A stretch of 64,000 bases of DNA from Stutzerimonas stutzeri TS44 (GTDB lineage Bacteria > Pseudomonadota > Gammaproteobacteria > Pseudomonadales > Pseudomonadaceae), in the NCBI GenBank assembly GCA_000263395.1, contig AJXE01000016.1:1-64000 (forward strand). Reading direction: 5' to 3'. Below are positions 46,498-56,070 of the stretch, in pieces. How positions within the stretch are numbered: position 1 is the first letter of the stretch; every line of letters begins with the position of its first letter. A model generated the notes under the pieces. The model made no database searches. It worked only from the letters and a program-made list of their open reading frames with translations, and had not been told where the DNA came from. Made by a program: the position numbers and the translations under genes.

Positions 46498-47652
46498 CGC
46501 CAGCGCTGAAAAGCCGGCGCCGGCGTAGAAGGTCACCGCGGCGCCGTAGGTCTGCCAGAGCCAGCCGGCCAGCACGCTGGCCAGCAGCAGGGCGATGCCG
46601 CTGACCAGGTTGAACAGGCCGAACGCGGTGCCCTTGAGGTCTTCCGGGGTGGTGTCCGCCACCAGCGCCGCCAGCAGCCCCTGGCTGAAGCCCATGTGCA
46701 GGCCCCACAGGGCGACGCCCAGCAGCACCCCGGCCACCGAGTCGGCGCGCGCCAGCACCAGGTCGGCCAGGATCAGTAGCAGCAGGCCGACGCTCAGCAA
46801 CGCGGTGCGGCTGACCTGATCGGACCACTTGCCCGCGGGGTACGCGGAAACCATGTAGAAGCCCGCCATCACCACCATCACCAGCGGCACCCAGGCGGCG
46901 GCGAAGCCCAGTTGCTGCGCGCGCAGGACCAGAAAGGCCTCGCTGAAACGCGCCAGGGTGAACAGCGCGCCGATGCCCACCACCCACCAGTAGGTGCTCG
47001 AAAAGCGCCGCAGCGAGTCGAGGTGGATGGGCGAGCGAAAAGGCGTGGTGGTCGTCTGGCGGTCCGGTTCGCGAACCCCGAACAGGAGAAACACGACCGC
47101 CAGCACCGCCGGGATCACCGCGAACCACAGCACCAGCGGAATGTTGCTGGCGAACATCAGCATCAGCAGGATCGCCAGGATCGGCCCCAGAAACGCCCCC
47201 ACCGTATCCATCGACTGGCGCAAGCCGAAGCAGGCGCCGCGGCTGTCGGCCGGCGCCACGTCCGCCACCAGCGCATCGCGTGGCGCACCGCGAATGCCCT
47301 TGCCGACCCGGTCGAGCAGGCGCGCCGCGAACACCAGGTCTGCCGTGGTGGCCAGCGGAAACAACGGCTTGCTCAGTGCTGCCAGCCCGTAGCCGAGCAG
47401 CAGCAGGCCCTTGCGGCGGCCGATGAAATCGCTGATAGCTCCGGAGAAGACCTTGACGATCAGCGCGGTCGCCTCCGCGACGCCCTCGATCACGCCGACC
47501 GTCAACATGCCCACGCCCAACGTTCCCACCAGATACAGCGGCAGCAGGCTGTACACCAGCTCCGAGGACACGTCCATGAACAGGCTGACGAAGCCCAGCG
47601 CCCAGACCGTGCGCGGGATACCTTGGGATGCTCCTGCACTCGGTATGGCCAC
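46462..47652 (-). CDS. Major facilitator superfamily transporter
   Basis: A 396-residue, 12-helix inner-membrane transporter ('WALGFVSLFMDVSSELVYSLLPLYLVGTLG', 'SDFIGRRKGLLLLGYGLAALSKPLF', 'DRVGKGIRGAPRDALVADVAP'), like the YfcJ/Bcr-type proteins often called MFS family. The start is GTG with AAGGGA eight bases upstream. Its end overlaps the LysR gene by 36 bp. The substrate is unknown. Confidence 0.88.
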   Translation of the reverse strand: MAIPSAGASQGIPRTVWALGFVSLFMDVSSELVYSLLPLYLVGTLGVGMLTVGVIEGVAEATALIVKVFSGAISDFIGRRKGLLLLGYGLAALSKPLFPLATTADLVFAARLLDRVGKGIRGAPRDALVADVAPADSRGACFGLRQSMDTVGAFLGPILAILLMLMFASNIPLVLWFAVIPAVLAVVFLLFGVREPDRQTTTTPFRSPIHLDSLRRFSSTYWWVVGIGALFTLARFSEAFLVLRAQQLGFAAAWVPLVMVVMAGFYMVSAYPAGKWSDQVSRTALLSVGLLLLILADLVLARADSVAGVLLGVALWGLHMGFSQGLLAALVADTTPEDLKGTAFGLFNLVSGIALLLASVLAGWLWQTYGAAVTFYAGAGFSALALVLLMLRWRRE

Positions 47653-47690
47653 GGCGGGTTTCCCTTCGCGTTCAGCGCAGAGACAAGTGT

Positions 47691-47829
47691 CTACTGCTTG
47701 CTGAACGCATAGAACAGATTCGGCTCGCTGACAACGTAAAGATTGCCGTCATTGTCCAGAGTCACGCCTTCGGGGTGCGGAGCCGAGGCGTTCAGCTCGC
47801 TCAGCCAGCCGACGAAATTGCGGAGCGGC
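47691..47829 (-). pseudogene. C-terminal remnant of SdiA-regulated family protein
   Basis: The minus strand reads 'NFVGWLSELN', then 'HPEGVTLDNDGNLYVVSEPN', then LFYAFSKQ-stop, the end of the SdiA-regulated beta-propeller family. The rest of the gene is absent: within a few codons upstream the sequence turns into the opposite-strand remnant of another gene. No start codon or ribosome binding site. Confidence 0.75.
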
Positions 47830-48001
47830 GTCCGCTGGCGGTCATGCAGATGGGCATCGGCAAGCGGGTCTATACCGGGCAGTTCTCCTGAAAGACCGCG
47901 GCAAGATGCTCTACCCCGTGCTGATCGGCCGGCGCACCGTGGAAAAGCTCGGCGCGGAGGATGCCGCGCGCACCTTCACCGTGGCACCCCGCTGCGAGTG
48001 A
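47824..48001 (+). pseudogene. C-terminal remnant of ATP-dependent zinc protease-like gene, frameshifted
   Basis: The plus strand reads 'ERRPLAVMQMGIGKRVYTGQ'-FS, then after loss of one C in a CCC run (near 47889) 'LKDRGKMLYPVLIGRRTVEK', then LGAEDAARTFTVAPRCE-stop. This is the C-terminal half of the RimK-associated/Zn_protease family (retropepsin-like). The N-terminal half is missing at the junction with the SdiA-regulated remnant. Confidence 0.72.
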
Positions 48002-48206
48002 AAAAAAGATGAACCGCCCCGGCCGGGAAAAGTCCGAACAGATGGATGCGCAGGCGATTGCGCCGCGTGCCGTTCGACTCGTTCCGACACCCGCGCCGCG
48101 GTGATTCGGGCACGCGCCGGCCCCGTCGCGGGACCGTGCAGCCCGTCCGCGGCGCCTCCATCGACCGGCACCGCTACCCCGCGGTGCCGCGCGGCAGGGA
48201 GTGGTT
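48002..48206. other. Gap before the zinc alcohol dehydrogenase
   Basis: A 205-bp GC-rich stretch. A 31-codon frame from 48009 (MNRPGREKSEQM...) has no ribosome binding site or known family. Promoter of the ADH gene presumably here; no clear box seen. Confidence 0.4.
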
Positions 48207-49460
48207 ATGAAAGCTGTTGTCTATCACGCGGTCGGCGACATTCGCCTGGAGGATGTCGCCGAACCACGCATTCAGGCCCCCACCGACGCCATCGTACGCC
48301 TCACCGCCTCGGCCATCTGCGGCACCGACCTGCACTTCGTGCGCGGCACCGTCGGCGGCATGCAGCCGGGCACCATCCTCGGCCACGAGGGCGTCGGCAT
48401 CGTCGAGGAGCTCGGCGCGGATGTGCGCAACCTGCAGATCGGCGACCGCGTGGTGATTCCCTCGACCATCGCCTGCGGCAACTGCGCCTATTGCCGGGCC
48501 GGCTACTTCGCCCAGTGCGACGTCGCCAACCCCAACGGCAAGCAGGCCGGCACCGCGTTCTATGGCGGCCCCGCCGGCACCGGGCCGTTTCACGGCCTGC
48601 AGGCGGAAAAGGCCCGCGTACCCTTCGCCAATATCGGCCTGGTACGGCTGCCGCCGGATGTCAGCGACGACCAGGCGATCCTGCTCTCGGACATTTTCCC
48701 CACCGGCTATTTCGCCGCCGAAATGGCCGAAATCCGCCCCGGCGATACCGTCGCGGTATTCGGCTGCGGCCCGGTCGGCCTGTTCGCCATCGCCAGTGCC
48801 CGCCTGCTCGGTGCCGGCCGCGTATTCGCCATCGACCAGTACGCCGACCGCCTGCGCGCTGCCCAGCGCCAGGGCGCGGAAACCATCGACTTCAACCGCG
48901 AGGACCCGCTCGCGACGCTCCAGCGCCTGACCGACGGCATCGGCGTGGACCGCGCCATCGATGCGGTCGGCATCGATGCCGAGCACGGCTGCTGTGGCGC
49001 ACAGCCGGCCAGCCATGCGCCGGCGCGCAATGACAACGCCCAGTGGCAGCCGGGCGACGCGCCGTCCCAGGCGCTGGAGTGGGCAGTTCAGGGGCTGGCC
49101 AAGGCCGGCACGCTGTCGATCATCGGCGTCTACCCGCCGGAGGCGATGCGCTTTCCCATCGGTCAGGCGATGAACAAGAACCTCACCGTCAACATGGGCA
49201 ACTGCCACCACCGCAAGTACATCCCGCGGCTGATCGAGATGATCCAGGCGCGGCGCATCGATCCGGCCAAGGTGCTCACGCAGGTCAAGCCGATGACCGA
49301 TGCGATCGCCGCGTTCGAGGCCTTCGATCGTCGCGAGAACGGCTGGATCAAGGTCGAACTGCAGCCGCAGGCGGGGAGCACTGCCGCCGGCAGCGGTGAG
49401 GAAAAGCTCGACGAAGCCATCGAGCAGACCTTCCCGGCGAGCGATCCACCCGCGCCGTAG
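48207..49460 (+). CDS. Zinc-dependent alcohol dehydrogenase with C-terminal tail motif
   Basis: A 417-residue medium-chain dehydrogenase of the formaldehyde-dehydrogenase-like group. Catalytic zinc: '[10 protein letters not shown]' and 'LGHEGVG'; structural zinc: [18 protein letters not shown] fold '[19 protein letters not shown]'. After the enzyme ends near 390 comes '[20 protein letters not shown]', a tail motif also found at the ends of unrelated small proteins. GGGAG precedes the ATG. I recall a homologue in the P. aeruginosa stress region. Confidence 0.9.
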   Translation: MKAVVYHAVGDIRLEDVAEPRIQAPTDAIVRLTASAICGTDLHFVRGTVGGMQPGTILGHEGVGIVEELGADVRNLQIGDRVVIPSTIACGNCAYCRAGYFAQCDVANPNGKQAGTAFYGGPAGTGPFHGLQAEKARVPFANIGLVRLPPDVSDDQAILLSDIFPTGYFAAEMAEIRPGDTVAVFGCGPVGLFAIASARLLGAGRVFAIDQYADRLRAAQRQGAETIDFNREDPLATLQRLTDGIGVDRAIDAVGIDAEHGCCGAQPASHAPARNDNAQWQPGDAPSQALEWAVQGLAKAGTLSIIGVYPPEAMRFPIGQAMNKNLTVNMGNCHHRKYIPRLIEMIQARRIDPAKVLTQVKPMTDAIAAFEAFDRRENGWIKVELQPQAGSTAAGSGEEKLDEAIEQTFPASDPPAP

Positions 49461-49590
49461 CGTCCGCGCTAACGGCGGTTGCGAAGGCGACGCCGGCCGG
49501 CAGTTCCCGCCGTCGTCGCGCCTCGCCCCGCAGTTGTTCGAGACCGGCCTGGCGCAGTTGCCGCACGCCGGGCACGCCAGTCGAAGGAAC

Positions 49591-50400
49591 ATGCCCGTGA
49601 CCCTGGAAAAAGACCACCTGCTCGATACCCGCGATCTCGATGTCCACATGGCCACGGCCGTCAACTCGGTCCATGTGCTGACGATGAACACCCACAAGGG
49701 CTTCACCGCCCTCAACCGCCGCTTCATCCTGCCCGAGCTGCGCGAGGCGGTACGCGCGGTGTCGGCGGACATCGTGTTCCTCCAGGAGGTGCTCGGCACC
49801 CACGAAAAGCACGCACTGCGCTTTCACGATTGGCCGCAGACGTCGCAGTACGAGTTCCTCGCCGACAGCATCTGGACCGACTTCGCCTACGGCCGCAACG
49901 CGGTGTACCCCGATGGCGACCACGGCAACGCGCTGTTGTCGAAATTCCCCATCCTGCGTTACGAGAACCTCGACGTATCCATCGCCGGCCCCGAGCGCCG
50001 CGGCCTGCTGCACAGCGTGCTGCAGGTGCCCGGGCACGAGGAGTTCCATGCGATCTGCGTACATCTGGGGCTGCGCGAGGCGCACCGCGCCCAGCAGCTC
50101 GAATTGCTCTGCGATCTGCTCGATAGCCTGCCGGCAGACGCTCCGGTAGTGGTGGCCGGCGACTTCAACGACTGGCGGCTGCGCGCGACCCGCTCGCTGG
50201 ATCGCTGTGCCGGCCTGCACGAAGCCTTCGCCCTCGCCTACGGCCAGGTCGCCAGGACCTTCCCGGCGCGTTGGCCGTTGCTGCGTCTGGACCGCATCTA
50301 CGTGCGCAACGCGACCAGCCGCGGCGCGACGATCCTGGGCACCAAACCCTGGACGCACTTGTCCGATCATCTACCTCTGGCGGTGGAGATACAGCTATGA
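49591..50400 (+). CDS. Endonuclease/exonuclease/phosphatase family protein (YbhP-like)
   Basis: A 269-residue metal-dependent phosphoesterase fold: 'LTMNTHKGF', 'DIVFLQEV', '[11 protein letters not shown]', '[10 protein letters not shown]', 'RLDRIYV' and 'LSDHLPL' carry the catalytic Asn, Glu, Asp and His. It is first in a three-gene operon with a ClsB-type cardiolipin synthase and a YbhN-type membrane protein, as in E. coli ybhP-clsB-ybhN; substrate unknown. The ATG has a short-spaced AGGA. Confidence 0.88.
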   Translation: MPVTLEKDHLLDTRDLDVHMATAVNSVHVLTMNTHKGFTALNRRFILPELREAVRAVSADIVFLQEVLGTHEKHALRFHDWPQTSQYEFLADSIWTDFAYGRNAVYPDGDHGNALLSKFPILRYENLDVSIAGPERRGLLHSVLQVPGHEEFHAICVHLGLREAHRAQQLELLCDLLDSLPADAPVVVAGDFNDWRLRATRSLDRCAGLHEAFALAYGQVARTFPARWPLLRLDRIYVRNATSRGATILGTKPWTHLSDHLPLAVEIQL

Positions 50401-51662
50401 ACTTCCATTGGCGCGATGGAAACCGGCTGCAATTGCTGGAAAACGGCGAGGAATTCTTCCCCTCCGTGTTCGCGGCCATCGCCAGCGCCGAGAAGGAAGT
50501 GCTGCTGGAAACCTTCATCCTGTTCGAGGACAAGGTCGGCGCCGAACTGCAGCGCGCGCTGATCCGCGCCGCGGAGAACGGCGCCAGCGTCGACGTCACC
50601 GTGGACGGCTATGGCTCGGCCGACCTTCACGGCGAGTTCGTCATGGCGATGACCCAGGTCGGCATCCGCATCCACATGTTCGACCCCGGCAAGCGCTTCA
50701 TGGGCACGCGGCTGAACGTGTTCCGCCGCCTGCATCGCAAGATCGTGGTGATCGATGCCGAGGTGGCCTTCATCGGCGGTATCAACTTCTCCGCCGACCA
50801 TCTGGAGGACTTCGGCCCCACGGCCAAGCAGGACTACGCCATGCGCGTCGAAGGCCCGGTGGTGCACGATATCCACCGCTTCGCCATCGCGGCGCTGGGG
50901 CCGGTCCGGGCGCCGCGCCGCTGGTGGCAGCGCCGGCCGCATACCCAGGCCAGCGGCTATGCCGGCACCAGTCGCGGCGAGGCGCGGGCGCTGCTGGTGA
51001 CACGCGACAACGACGAGCATCGCAACGATATCGAGCAGCAATACCTGCAAGCGATTCGAGATGCGCGCTCCAGGCTATTGATTGCCAACGCCTATTTCTT
51101 CCCCGGTTATCGCGTGCTGCGCGAGATCCGCAACGCCGCGCGACGCGGCGTGCGGGTGCGGCTGATCCTCCAGGGCGAGCCGGACATGCCGATCGCCAAG
51201 TTCGGCGCGCGCATGCTCTACAACTACCTGATGCGCGACGGCGTGGAGATCCACGAATACTGCCGCCGGCCGCTGCACGGCAAGGTCGCGCTGGCCGACT
51301 ACGAGTGGTCGACGGTGGGTTCGAGCAACCTCGACCCGCTGAGCCTGTCGCTCAACCTGGAAGCCAACCTGATCATTCGCGACCACAGCTTCAACCGTCA
51401 GTTGCACGAGAAGCTGGATACGCTGATGCAGCACCACTGCCGGCGCATTCCGCTGGAGCGCATGGTGCGCGGCTACTGGTGGCGCGCGCCGCTGGCATCC
51501 CTGATCTTCCACTTCCTGCGACACTTTCCCGAGCTGGTCGGGCTGTTCCCGGCGCACAAGCCGAAACTCAAGCCGATCGATCAGGTGGTCGACCCTGCGA
51601 CGGTCCAGGCGCAAGCCTCTGCCGTACCACCCGCCCAACCCTTGCAGCGAGAGCATCAATGA
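50397..51662 (+). CDS. clsB: Cardiolipin synthase B-type phospholipase D enzyme
   Basis: A 421-residue phospholipase D superfamily enzyme. Both HKD motifs are complete: '[18 protein letters not shown]' and '[18 protein letters not shown]'. ClsB makes cardiolipin from phosphatidylglycerol and phosphatidylethanolamine or other donors at the inner membrane. Overlaps the preceding gene by four and the next by four bases. The gene symbol rests on operon order and sequence type. Confidence 0.88.
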   Translation: MNFHWRDGNRLQLLENGEEFFPSVFAAIASAEKEVLLETFILFEDKVGAELQRALIRAAENGASVDVTVDGYGSADLHGEFVMAMTQVGIRIHMFDPGKRFMGTRLNVFRRLHRKIVVIDAEVAFIGGINFSADHLEDFGPTAKQDYAMRVEGPVVHDIHRFAIAALGPVRAPRRWWQRRPHTQASGYAGTSRGEARALLVTRDNDEHRNDIEQQYLQAIRDARSRLLIANAYFFPGYRVLREIRNAARRGVRVRLILQGEPDMPIAKFGARMLYNYLMRDGVEIHEYCRRPLHGKVALADYEWSTVGSSNLDPLSLSLNLEANLIIRDHSFNRQLHEKLDTLMQHHCRRIPLERMVRGYWWRAPLASLIFHFLRHFPELVGLFPAHKPKLKPIDQVVDPATVQAQASAVPPAQPLQREHQ

Positions 51663-52645
51663 GCCATTCCCACGCCGCGCGACACTGTGGCTGGCGCAAG
51701 CGCTGGCCGCTGCTGAAGAAGATCCTCACCTACGTGTTCTTCGTCCTGGTGGGCGTTCTGCTGGTCAGCCTGGCGCGCACGCTAGACTGGCAGGAGGTGT
51801 GGCGCACGCTGCGCAACTACAAGGCCGAGACGCTGTGGATGGCCGGCGCAGCGATGCTCGGCAGTTACATGGTGTACTGCTTCTTCGACGTACTGGGCAA
51901 ACACTACGTGCGCCACGCCCTGCCGGTGCGGCAGATCGTGCCGGTGACGTTCGTCTGCTACGCCTTCAACCTCAACCTCAGTGCCTGGGTCGGCGGCATC
52001 GCCCTGCGCTACCGGCTGTATTCGCGCCTGGGCCTGCGTCCGGCGCAGATCACCCGGATATTCACCCTGAGTCTGCTGACCAACTGGCTGGGCTACATGT
52101 GGCTGGCGGGAGTGATCTTCGCGATGGGCTGGATCACCCCGCCGCCGGACTGGCAAATCGGCGCCACCGCGCTGCGCCTGCTCGGCGTGGTGCTGATTGG
52201 CGTGTGCCTGGTCTATCTGGGGCTGTGCGGCTTTTCCAAACGGCGCTCGTGGACCATCCGCCAGCATGAGATCGAGCTGCCGTCGCTGCGCCTGGCGCTG
52301 GTGCAGTTGCTGCTGGGCGCGCTGAACTGGGGGCTGATGGCGCTGGTGGTGTATTTCATGCTGTCGCAGCAGATCGCCTATCCGCAGGTGCTCGGCGTGC
52401 TGATGATCAGCAGCATCGCCGGCGTGGTGACGCATATTCCGGCCGGGCTGGGGGTAATCGAGGCGGTATTCGTCGCCCTGTTGTCCGAGCAGATGAGCCG
52501 CGGTGCGATCGTCGGCGGCCTGATCGGCTACCGAGTGGTGTATTTCCTGATTCCGTTGTTGTTCGCCACGCTGCTGTACGTGCTGCTCGAGGCGCGGGCG
52601 AAGAAGCTGCGGCGCAACAACCGCTCCGACGCACCGGCGGCCTGA
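51659..52645 (+). CDS. YbhN/UPF0104-type membrane protein
   Basis: A 328-residue inner-membrane protein with about eight helices, of the lysylphosphatidylglycerol synthase transmembrane (UPF0104) family: 'CYAFNLNLSAWVGGIALRYRLYSRLGL', 'VVTHIPAGLGVIEAVFVALL', 'GYRVVYFLIPLLFATLLYVLLE'. It has only the membrane part and no aminoacyl-transfer domain. In the YbhP-ClsB-YbhN operon it may be a lipid handler. Terminator follows. Confidence 0.88.
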   Translation: MSHSHAARHCGWRKRWPLLKKILTYVFFVLVGVLLVSLARTLDWQEVWRTLRNYKAETLWMAGAAMLGSYMVYCFFDVLGKHYVRHALPVRQIVPVTFVCYAFNLNLSAWVGGIALRYRLYSRLGLRPAQITRIFTLSLLTNWLGYMWLAGVIFAMGWITPPPDWQIGATALRLLGVVLIGVCLVYLGLCGFSKRRSWTIRQHEIELPSLRLALVQLLLGALNWGLMALVVYFMLSQQIAYPQVLGVLMISSIAGVVTHIPAGLGVIEAVFVALLSEQMSRGAIVGGLIGYRVVYFLIPLLFATLLYVLLEARAKKLRRNNRSDAPAA

Positions 52646-52652
52646 AAACGAA

Positions 52653-52679
52653 GAAGGCCGGCTACTCGAGCCGGCCTTC
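52653..52679. terminator. Bidirectional hairpin between ybhN-like gene and pedH
   Basis: Perfect 11-base arms GAAGGCCGGCT/AGCCGGCCTTC with an ACTCG loop between two converging genes. No strong T run, but the stem is long and GC-rich. Confidence 0.75.
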
Positions 52680-52697
52680 GTGCTTGCGGTTACGCGA

Positions 52698-54470
52698 TCA
52701 ACGCTTGGCGACCATGTCCTTCGGCAGCTTGAAGGTCCACAGCGTGCCGCCCTGGTTGAAGTCCTTGATGCGCTTGGCGACTTCGCCACCCCACAGCGGC
52801 ACCGCACCGCCCCAACCGGACAGCACGGAGACATACTGCTCGCCGTCCATTTCCCAGGTGACCGGGGAGCCGATCACGCCGGAGCCGGTGTTGAACTCGT
52901 AGACTTTCTCGCCGGTCTTGGCGTCGAAGGCCATCAGGTAGCCTTCCGGGTTGCCGGTGAACACCAGGTTGCCCTTGGTGGCCAGCACGCCGCCCCACAG
53001 CGGTGCGTAGTTCTTGTAGCGCCAGACTTCCTTGCCGGTCTTCGGATCGATGGCGCGCAGTACGCCGATGTAGTCCTCGTTCAGCGGATGGATGGTGAAG
53101 CCGGCACCCAGGTACGCCGCGCCCTTCTTGTAGGCGACGTTCTCGTTCCAGATGTCCATCGCCCACTCGTTGGACGGCACGTAGAACAGTCCGGTGTCCT
53201 GGCTGTAGGCCATCGGCATCCAGTTCTTGCCGCCGAGGAACGACGGCGCGACGGTGACGGACTTGCCCTTGTCGGCGCCCGGCGCACCCGGACGGTTGGC
53301 CTCGTCGTATATCGGGCGACCGTTCTCGTCCAGGCCCTTGGCCCAGGTGATCTTGTCGACGAAGGGGAAGCCGCGGATGAACTTGCCGTTGGTGCGGTCC
53401 AGTACGTAGAAGAAGCCGTTGCGGTCGGCGGTACCGGCTGCCTTGATGGTCTTGCCGCCTTCCTGGTAGTCGAAGGAGATCAGCTCGTTGACGCCGTCGT
53501 AGTCCCAGCCGTCATGCGGGGTGGACTGGAAGTGCCACTTGATCGAGCCGTCATCCGGGTCGATGGCCAGGCGCGAGGAGGAGAACAGGTTGTCGCCTGG
53601 GCGCAGGTGCGAGTTCCACGGCGACGGGTTGCCGGTGCCGAACAGCAGCGAGTCGGTATCCGGGTCGTAGTAGCCGCCCAGCCAGGGCGCGGCGCCGCCG
53701 GTCTTCCACAGGTCGCCCGGCCAGCTCTTGCCGGCTTCGCCGCCGGAGATGCCGCTTTCGACCTTCTTGCCGTCCTTCCAGACATAACCCATGTGGCCTT
53801 CGACGGTTGGCCGGGTCCACAGCAGCTCGCCGTTCTTCGGGTTGTAGGCCTCGATCTTGCCCACCACGCCGAACTCGCCGCCGGAGACGCCGGTGATCAG
53901 CTTGCCCTTGACGATCAGCGGCGCCGCAGTCAGCGAGTAACCGGCCTTGTAGTCGGCCACGGTCTTCTTCCAGACCACCTTGCCGGTGTCCTTGTTCAGC
54001 GCGACCAGCTTGGCGTCAAGGGTGCCGAAGATCACCAGGTCGTCATACAGCGCCACACCACGGTTGATAACGTCGCAGCACGGCATGATGCCGTCGGGCA
54101 GGCGCGCGTCGTACTGCCACAGTTCCTTGCCGGTGCGCGCATCGACGGCATAAACGCGCGAATAGGAGCCGGTGATGTACATCACGCCGTCCTTGATCAG
54201 CGGCTGCGCTTCCTGACCGCGCTGCTTCTCGCCGCCCAGGGAGAAGGCCCAAACCGGACGCAGCTGCTGGACGTTCTCGGTGTTGAGGGTGCTCAGCGGG
54301 CTGTAGCGCTGGCCCTGCAGCCCCAGGCCGTTGGTGACGATCTGGTTGGTAGTTTTGGCGTCGTCGAGGATTTCCTGGTCGGTGACGGCCCAGGCCGACA
54401 GGCTGGACATCGCCATTGCAGCGCATAGCGCCGTCAGGGCGAAGGGCTTGCGAAGACCGGTGTGCTTCAT
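52698..54470 (-). CDS. pedH: PQQ-dependent alcohol dehydrogenase with lanthanide signature (PedH-like)
   Basis: A 590-residue periplasmic quinoprotein with an eight-bladed propeller, oxidising ethanol and other alcohols with PQQ. Signal peptide ends AWA/VTDQ. Seen: vicinal Cys131-Cys132 (MPCCDV), metal residues near Glu199 and Asn281, catalytic Asp323 and a second Asp325 ([10 protein letters not shown]). Calcium enzymes carry Ala or Ser at the second position; Asp marks lanthanide enzymes such as PedH and XoxF. No cytochrome partner or pqq gene is near. The short start has a likely signal peptide; 97 upstream in-frame residues do not. Confidence 0.9.
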   Translation of the reverse strand: MKHTGLRKPFALTALCAAMAMSSLSAWAVTDQEILDDAKTTNQIVTNGLGLQGQRYSPLSTLNTENVQQLRPVWAFSLGGEKQRGQEAQPLIKDGVMYITGSYSRVYAVDARTGKELWQYDARLPDGIMPCCDVINRGVALYDDLVIFGTLDAKLVALNKDTGKVVWKKTVADYKAGYSLTAAPLIVKGKLITGVSGGEFGVVGKIEAYNPKNGELLWTRPTVEGHMGYVWKDGKKVESGISGGEAGKSWPGDLWKTGGAAPWLGGYYDPDTDSLLFGTGNPSPWNSHLRPGDNLFSSSRLAIDPDDGSIKWHFQSTPHDGWDYDGVNELISFDYQEGGKTIKAAGTADRNGFFYVLDRTNGKFIRGFPFVDKITWAKGLDENGRPIYDEANRPGAPGADKGKSVTVAPSFLGGKNWMPMAYSQDTGLFYVPSNEWAMDIWNENVAYKKGAAYLGAGFTIHPLNEDYIGVLRAIDPKTGKEVWRYKNYAPLWGGVLATKGNLVFTGNPEGYLMAFDAKTGEKVYEFNTGSGVIGSPVTWEMDGEQYVSVLSGWGGAVPLWGGEVAKRIKDFNQGGTLWTFKLPKDMVAKR

Positions 54471-54500
54471 TGCGGCTACCTCTGCGGGTTCATTGTTATG

Positions 54501-54517
54501 CCGGGAAATTTTCCCGG
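54501..54517. promoter_or_regulatory. 17-bp perfect palindrome in the pedH leader
   Basis: CCGGGAAATTTTCCCGG has eight-base arms around one central T. It is 31-47 bases upstream of the pedH ATG, in the 289-bp gap divergent from a binding-protein gene. It may be an operator for a regulator of alcohol oxidation, or a leader hairpin. Confidence 0.5.
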
Positions 54518-54759
54518 TCTGTTGCAGATTCTTGGTTCGCCTTGCCCGTGCAACAATTGCCCGCAGTGTCGATTTTCCTCCTCCCTTGGTAGCAATACCG
54601 CCCTGCAGGCCGCGCCACATCTGGGCTGGCGCCGCGCGATGGCAACGCGCCTGCAGCGGGTCGGCACCGAAGTCGCATGCGTTCGGCCGCAAAAGACTAT
54701 TTCGACGAGGCGCCGCGCCGCCTACAACCTGCAGTTTCCCGCTCACAAGGAAACGAGCC

Positions 54760-55998
54760 ATGTTCCGTCACGCCCTGGTTGCCCTGTTACTGATCTGTAC
54801 CGTCGCGCCACTGCAGGCCGCCGAGCCGCTGCGGCTGGGTCTGAACTACCCGAGTACCGGCAACTACAAGTCCGAAGGACTGGAGCTGCGTCGCGGCGCC
54901 CTGCTCGCCATCGACCAGATCAACAGCCAGGGTGGCGTGCTCGGCCGGCCACTGCAGCTGATCAGCCTCAACTCCGCCGCCCGCGCCGAGAAGGCCACGG
55001 CCAACGTCGAGCGGTTCGCCGCGCAGAACGCGCACATGATCTTCGGCGGCGCCAACAGCGAAGAAGCCCTTGCCGCCGGCCAGCGCGCCCGCGAGCTGGG
55101 CCTGCTGTATTTCCCGACGCTGGCCTACGCCAACGAGATCACCGGCCATGACGGCCATCGCCACCTGTTCCGCGAATCGAACAGCGCCTGGATGAGCGCC
55201 AAGGTGCTGGGCCAGTACCTGAGCTGGCACATGCCCAACCGCCGCTATCACTACATCAGCCTCGACGACGCCTGGGGCGCCAGCATGGAGCAGGCGCTGC
55301 GCGAAGCGACCAAGAGCCGCGACCGCGCCCGCCACGGCTACTCGAAGATCGCCGCGCACGGCGCGCGCCGCAGCGACTATCTGGCTGCTCTGAAGAAGGC
55401 AGCCGCCAGCGAGGCGGACATGCTGGTGATCGTGCTGCTGGGCCAGGATCTGGTGCAGACCATGCGCCTGGCCCACAGCCTGGAGCTGGGCAAGCGCATG
55501 CAGATCATCGTGCCCAACCTGACCCAGAGCATCGTCGAGCAGGCCGGGCCGCTGGTGATGGAGCATGTGATCGGCACCGAGGCGTGGAACTGGCAAGTGC
55601 CCAAACTGGAGAACAGCATCGAGGGCCAGGCCTTCGTTGACGAGTTCATCCGCCAGCACCAGGCCTACCCCGGCAGCACCGCGGCCACGGCCTACGGCAT
55701 CGTGCGTCAGTGGGCCGCCGCCGTGCAGCGCGCCGGCAGCGCCGATAGCGAAGCGGTGATCGCCGCGCTGGAAAACCATCGCTATCGCCTGCTCAAGGAC
55801 GAGCAGTACTGGCGCGATTTCGATCACCAGAACGTGCAGACCATCTATGCCGTGCGGGTGAAGGATCGCCGCGAGATCATGCAGGACCGCTTCAAGCAGG
55901 ATTACTTCACCATCATCCACCGCATGGCGGGTGAAGAAGCCGCGCCCGGGCTGGACGACTGGCAGCAGGAGCGCGGCGACGAGTTGACGCTGCAATGA
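54760..55998 (+). CDS. ABC-type branched-chain/urea substrate-binding protein (UrtA-like)
   Basis: A 412-residue type I periplasmic binding protein of the amide/urea (UrtA) group: signal peptide ending QA/AEPLRLG, '[28 protein letters not shown]', '[11 protein letters not shown]', '[19 protein letters not shown]', '[17 protein letters not shown]' (as [12 protein letters not shown]). No permease or ATPase gene is next to it. It is divergent from pedH, so it may bind a ligand linked to alcohol oxidation; ligand unknown. AAGGA precedes the ATG. Confidence 0.85.
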   Translation: MFRHALVALLLICTVAPLQAAEPLRLGLNYPSTGNYKSEGLELRRGALLAIDQINSQGGVLGRPLQLISLNSAARAEKATANVERFAAQNAHMIFGGANSEEALAAGQRARELGLLYFPTLAYANEITGHDGHRHLFRESNSAWMSAKVLGQYLSWHMPNRRYHYISLDDAWGASMEQALREATKSRDRARHGYSKIAAHGARRSDYLAALKKAAASEADMLVIVLLGQDLVQTMRLAHSLELGKRMQIIVPNLTQSIVEQAGPLVMEHVIGTEAWNWQVPKLENSIEGQAFVDEFIRQHQAYPGSTAATAYGIVRQWAAAVQRAGSADSEAVIAALENHRYRLLKDEQYWRDFDHQNVQTIYAVRVKDRREIMQDRFKQDYFTIIHRMAGEEAAPGLDDWQQERGDELTLQ

Positions 55999-56031
55999 AA
56001 CGCGCTGGCGGTTGTGGACGGCAAAAACGCA

Positions 56032-56054
56032 GAAGGCCGCTCGCGGCGGCCTTC
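56032..56054. terminator. Hairpin between converging binding-protein and oxidoreductase genes
   Basis: Nine-base arms GAAGGCCGC/GCGGCCTTC with a five-base loop, without a long T run. Placed between two converging gene ends. Confidence 0.65.
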
Positions 56055-56070
56055 CCCTGATAGCGGTGTT

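Noticed and set aside
52698-54470. Naming the PQQ enzyme exaA/pedE (calcium type)
   Set aside because: The residue two after the catalytic Asp is Asp rather than Ser or Ala, and the overall sequence is closer to PedH as I recall it.
54471-54761. 97-residue N-terminal extension of PedH
   Set aside because: The extension is Arg/Gly-rich and would bury the signal peptide; the internal ATG begins a normal secretion signal.
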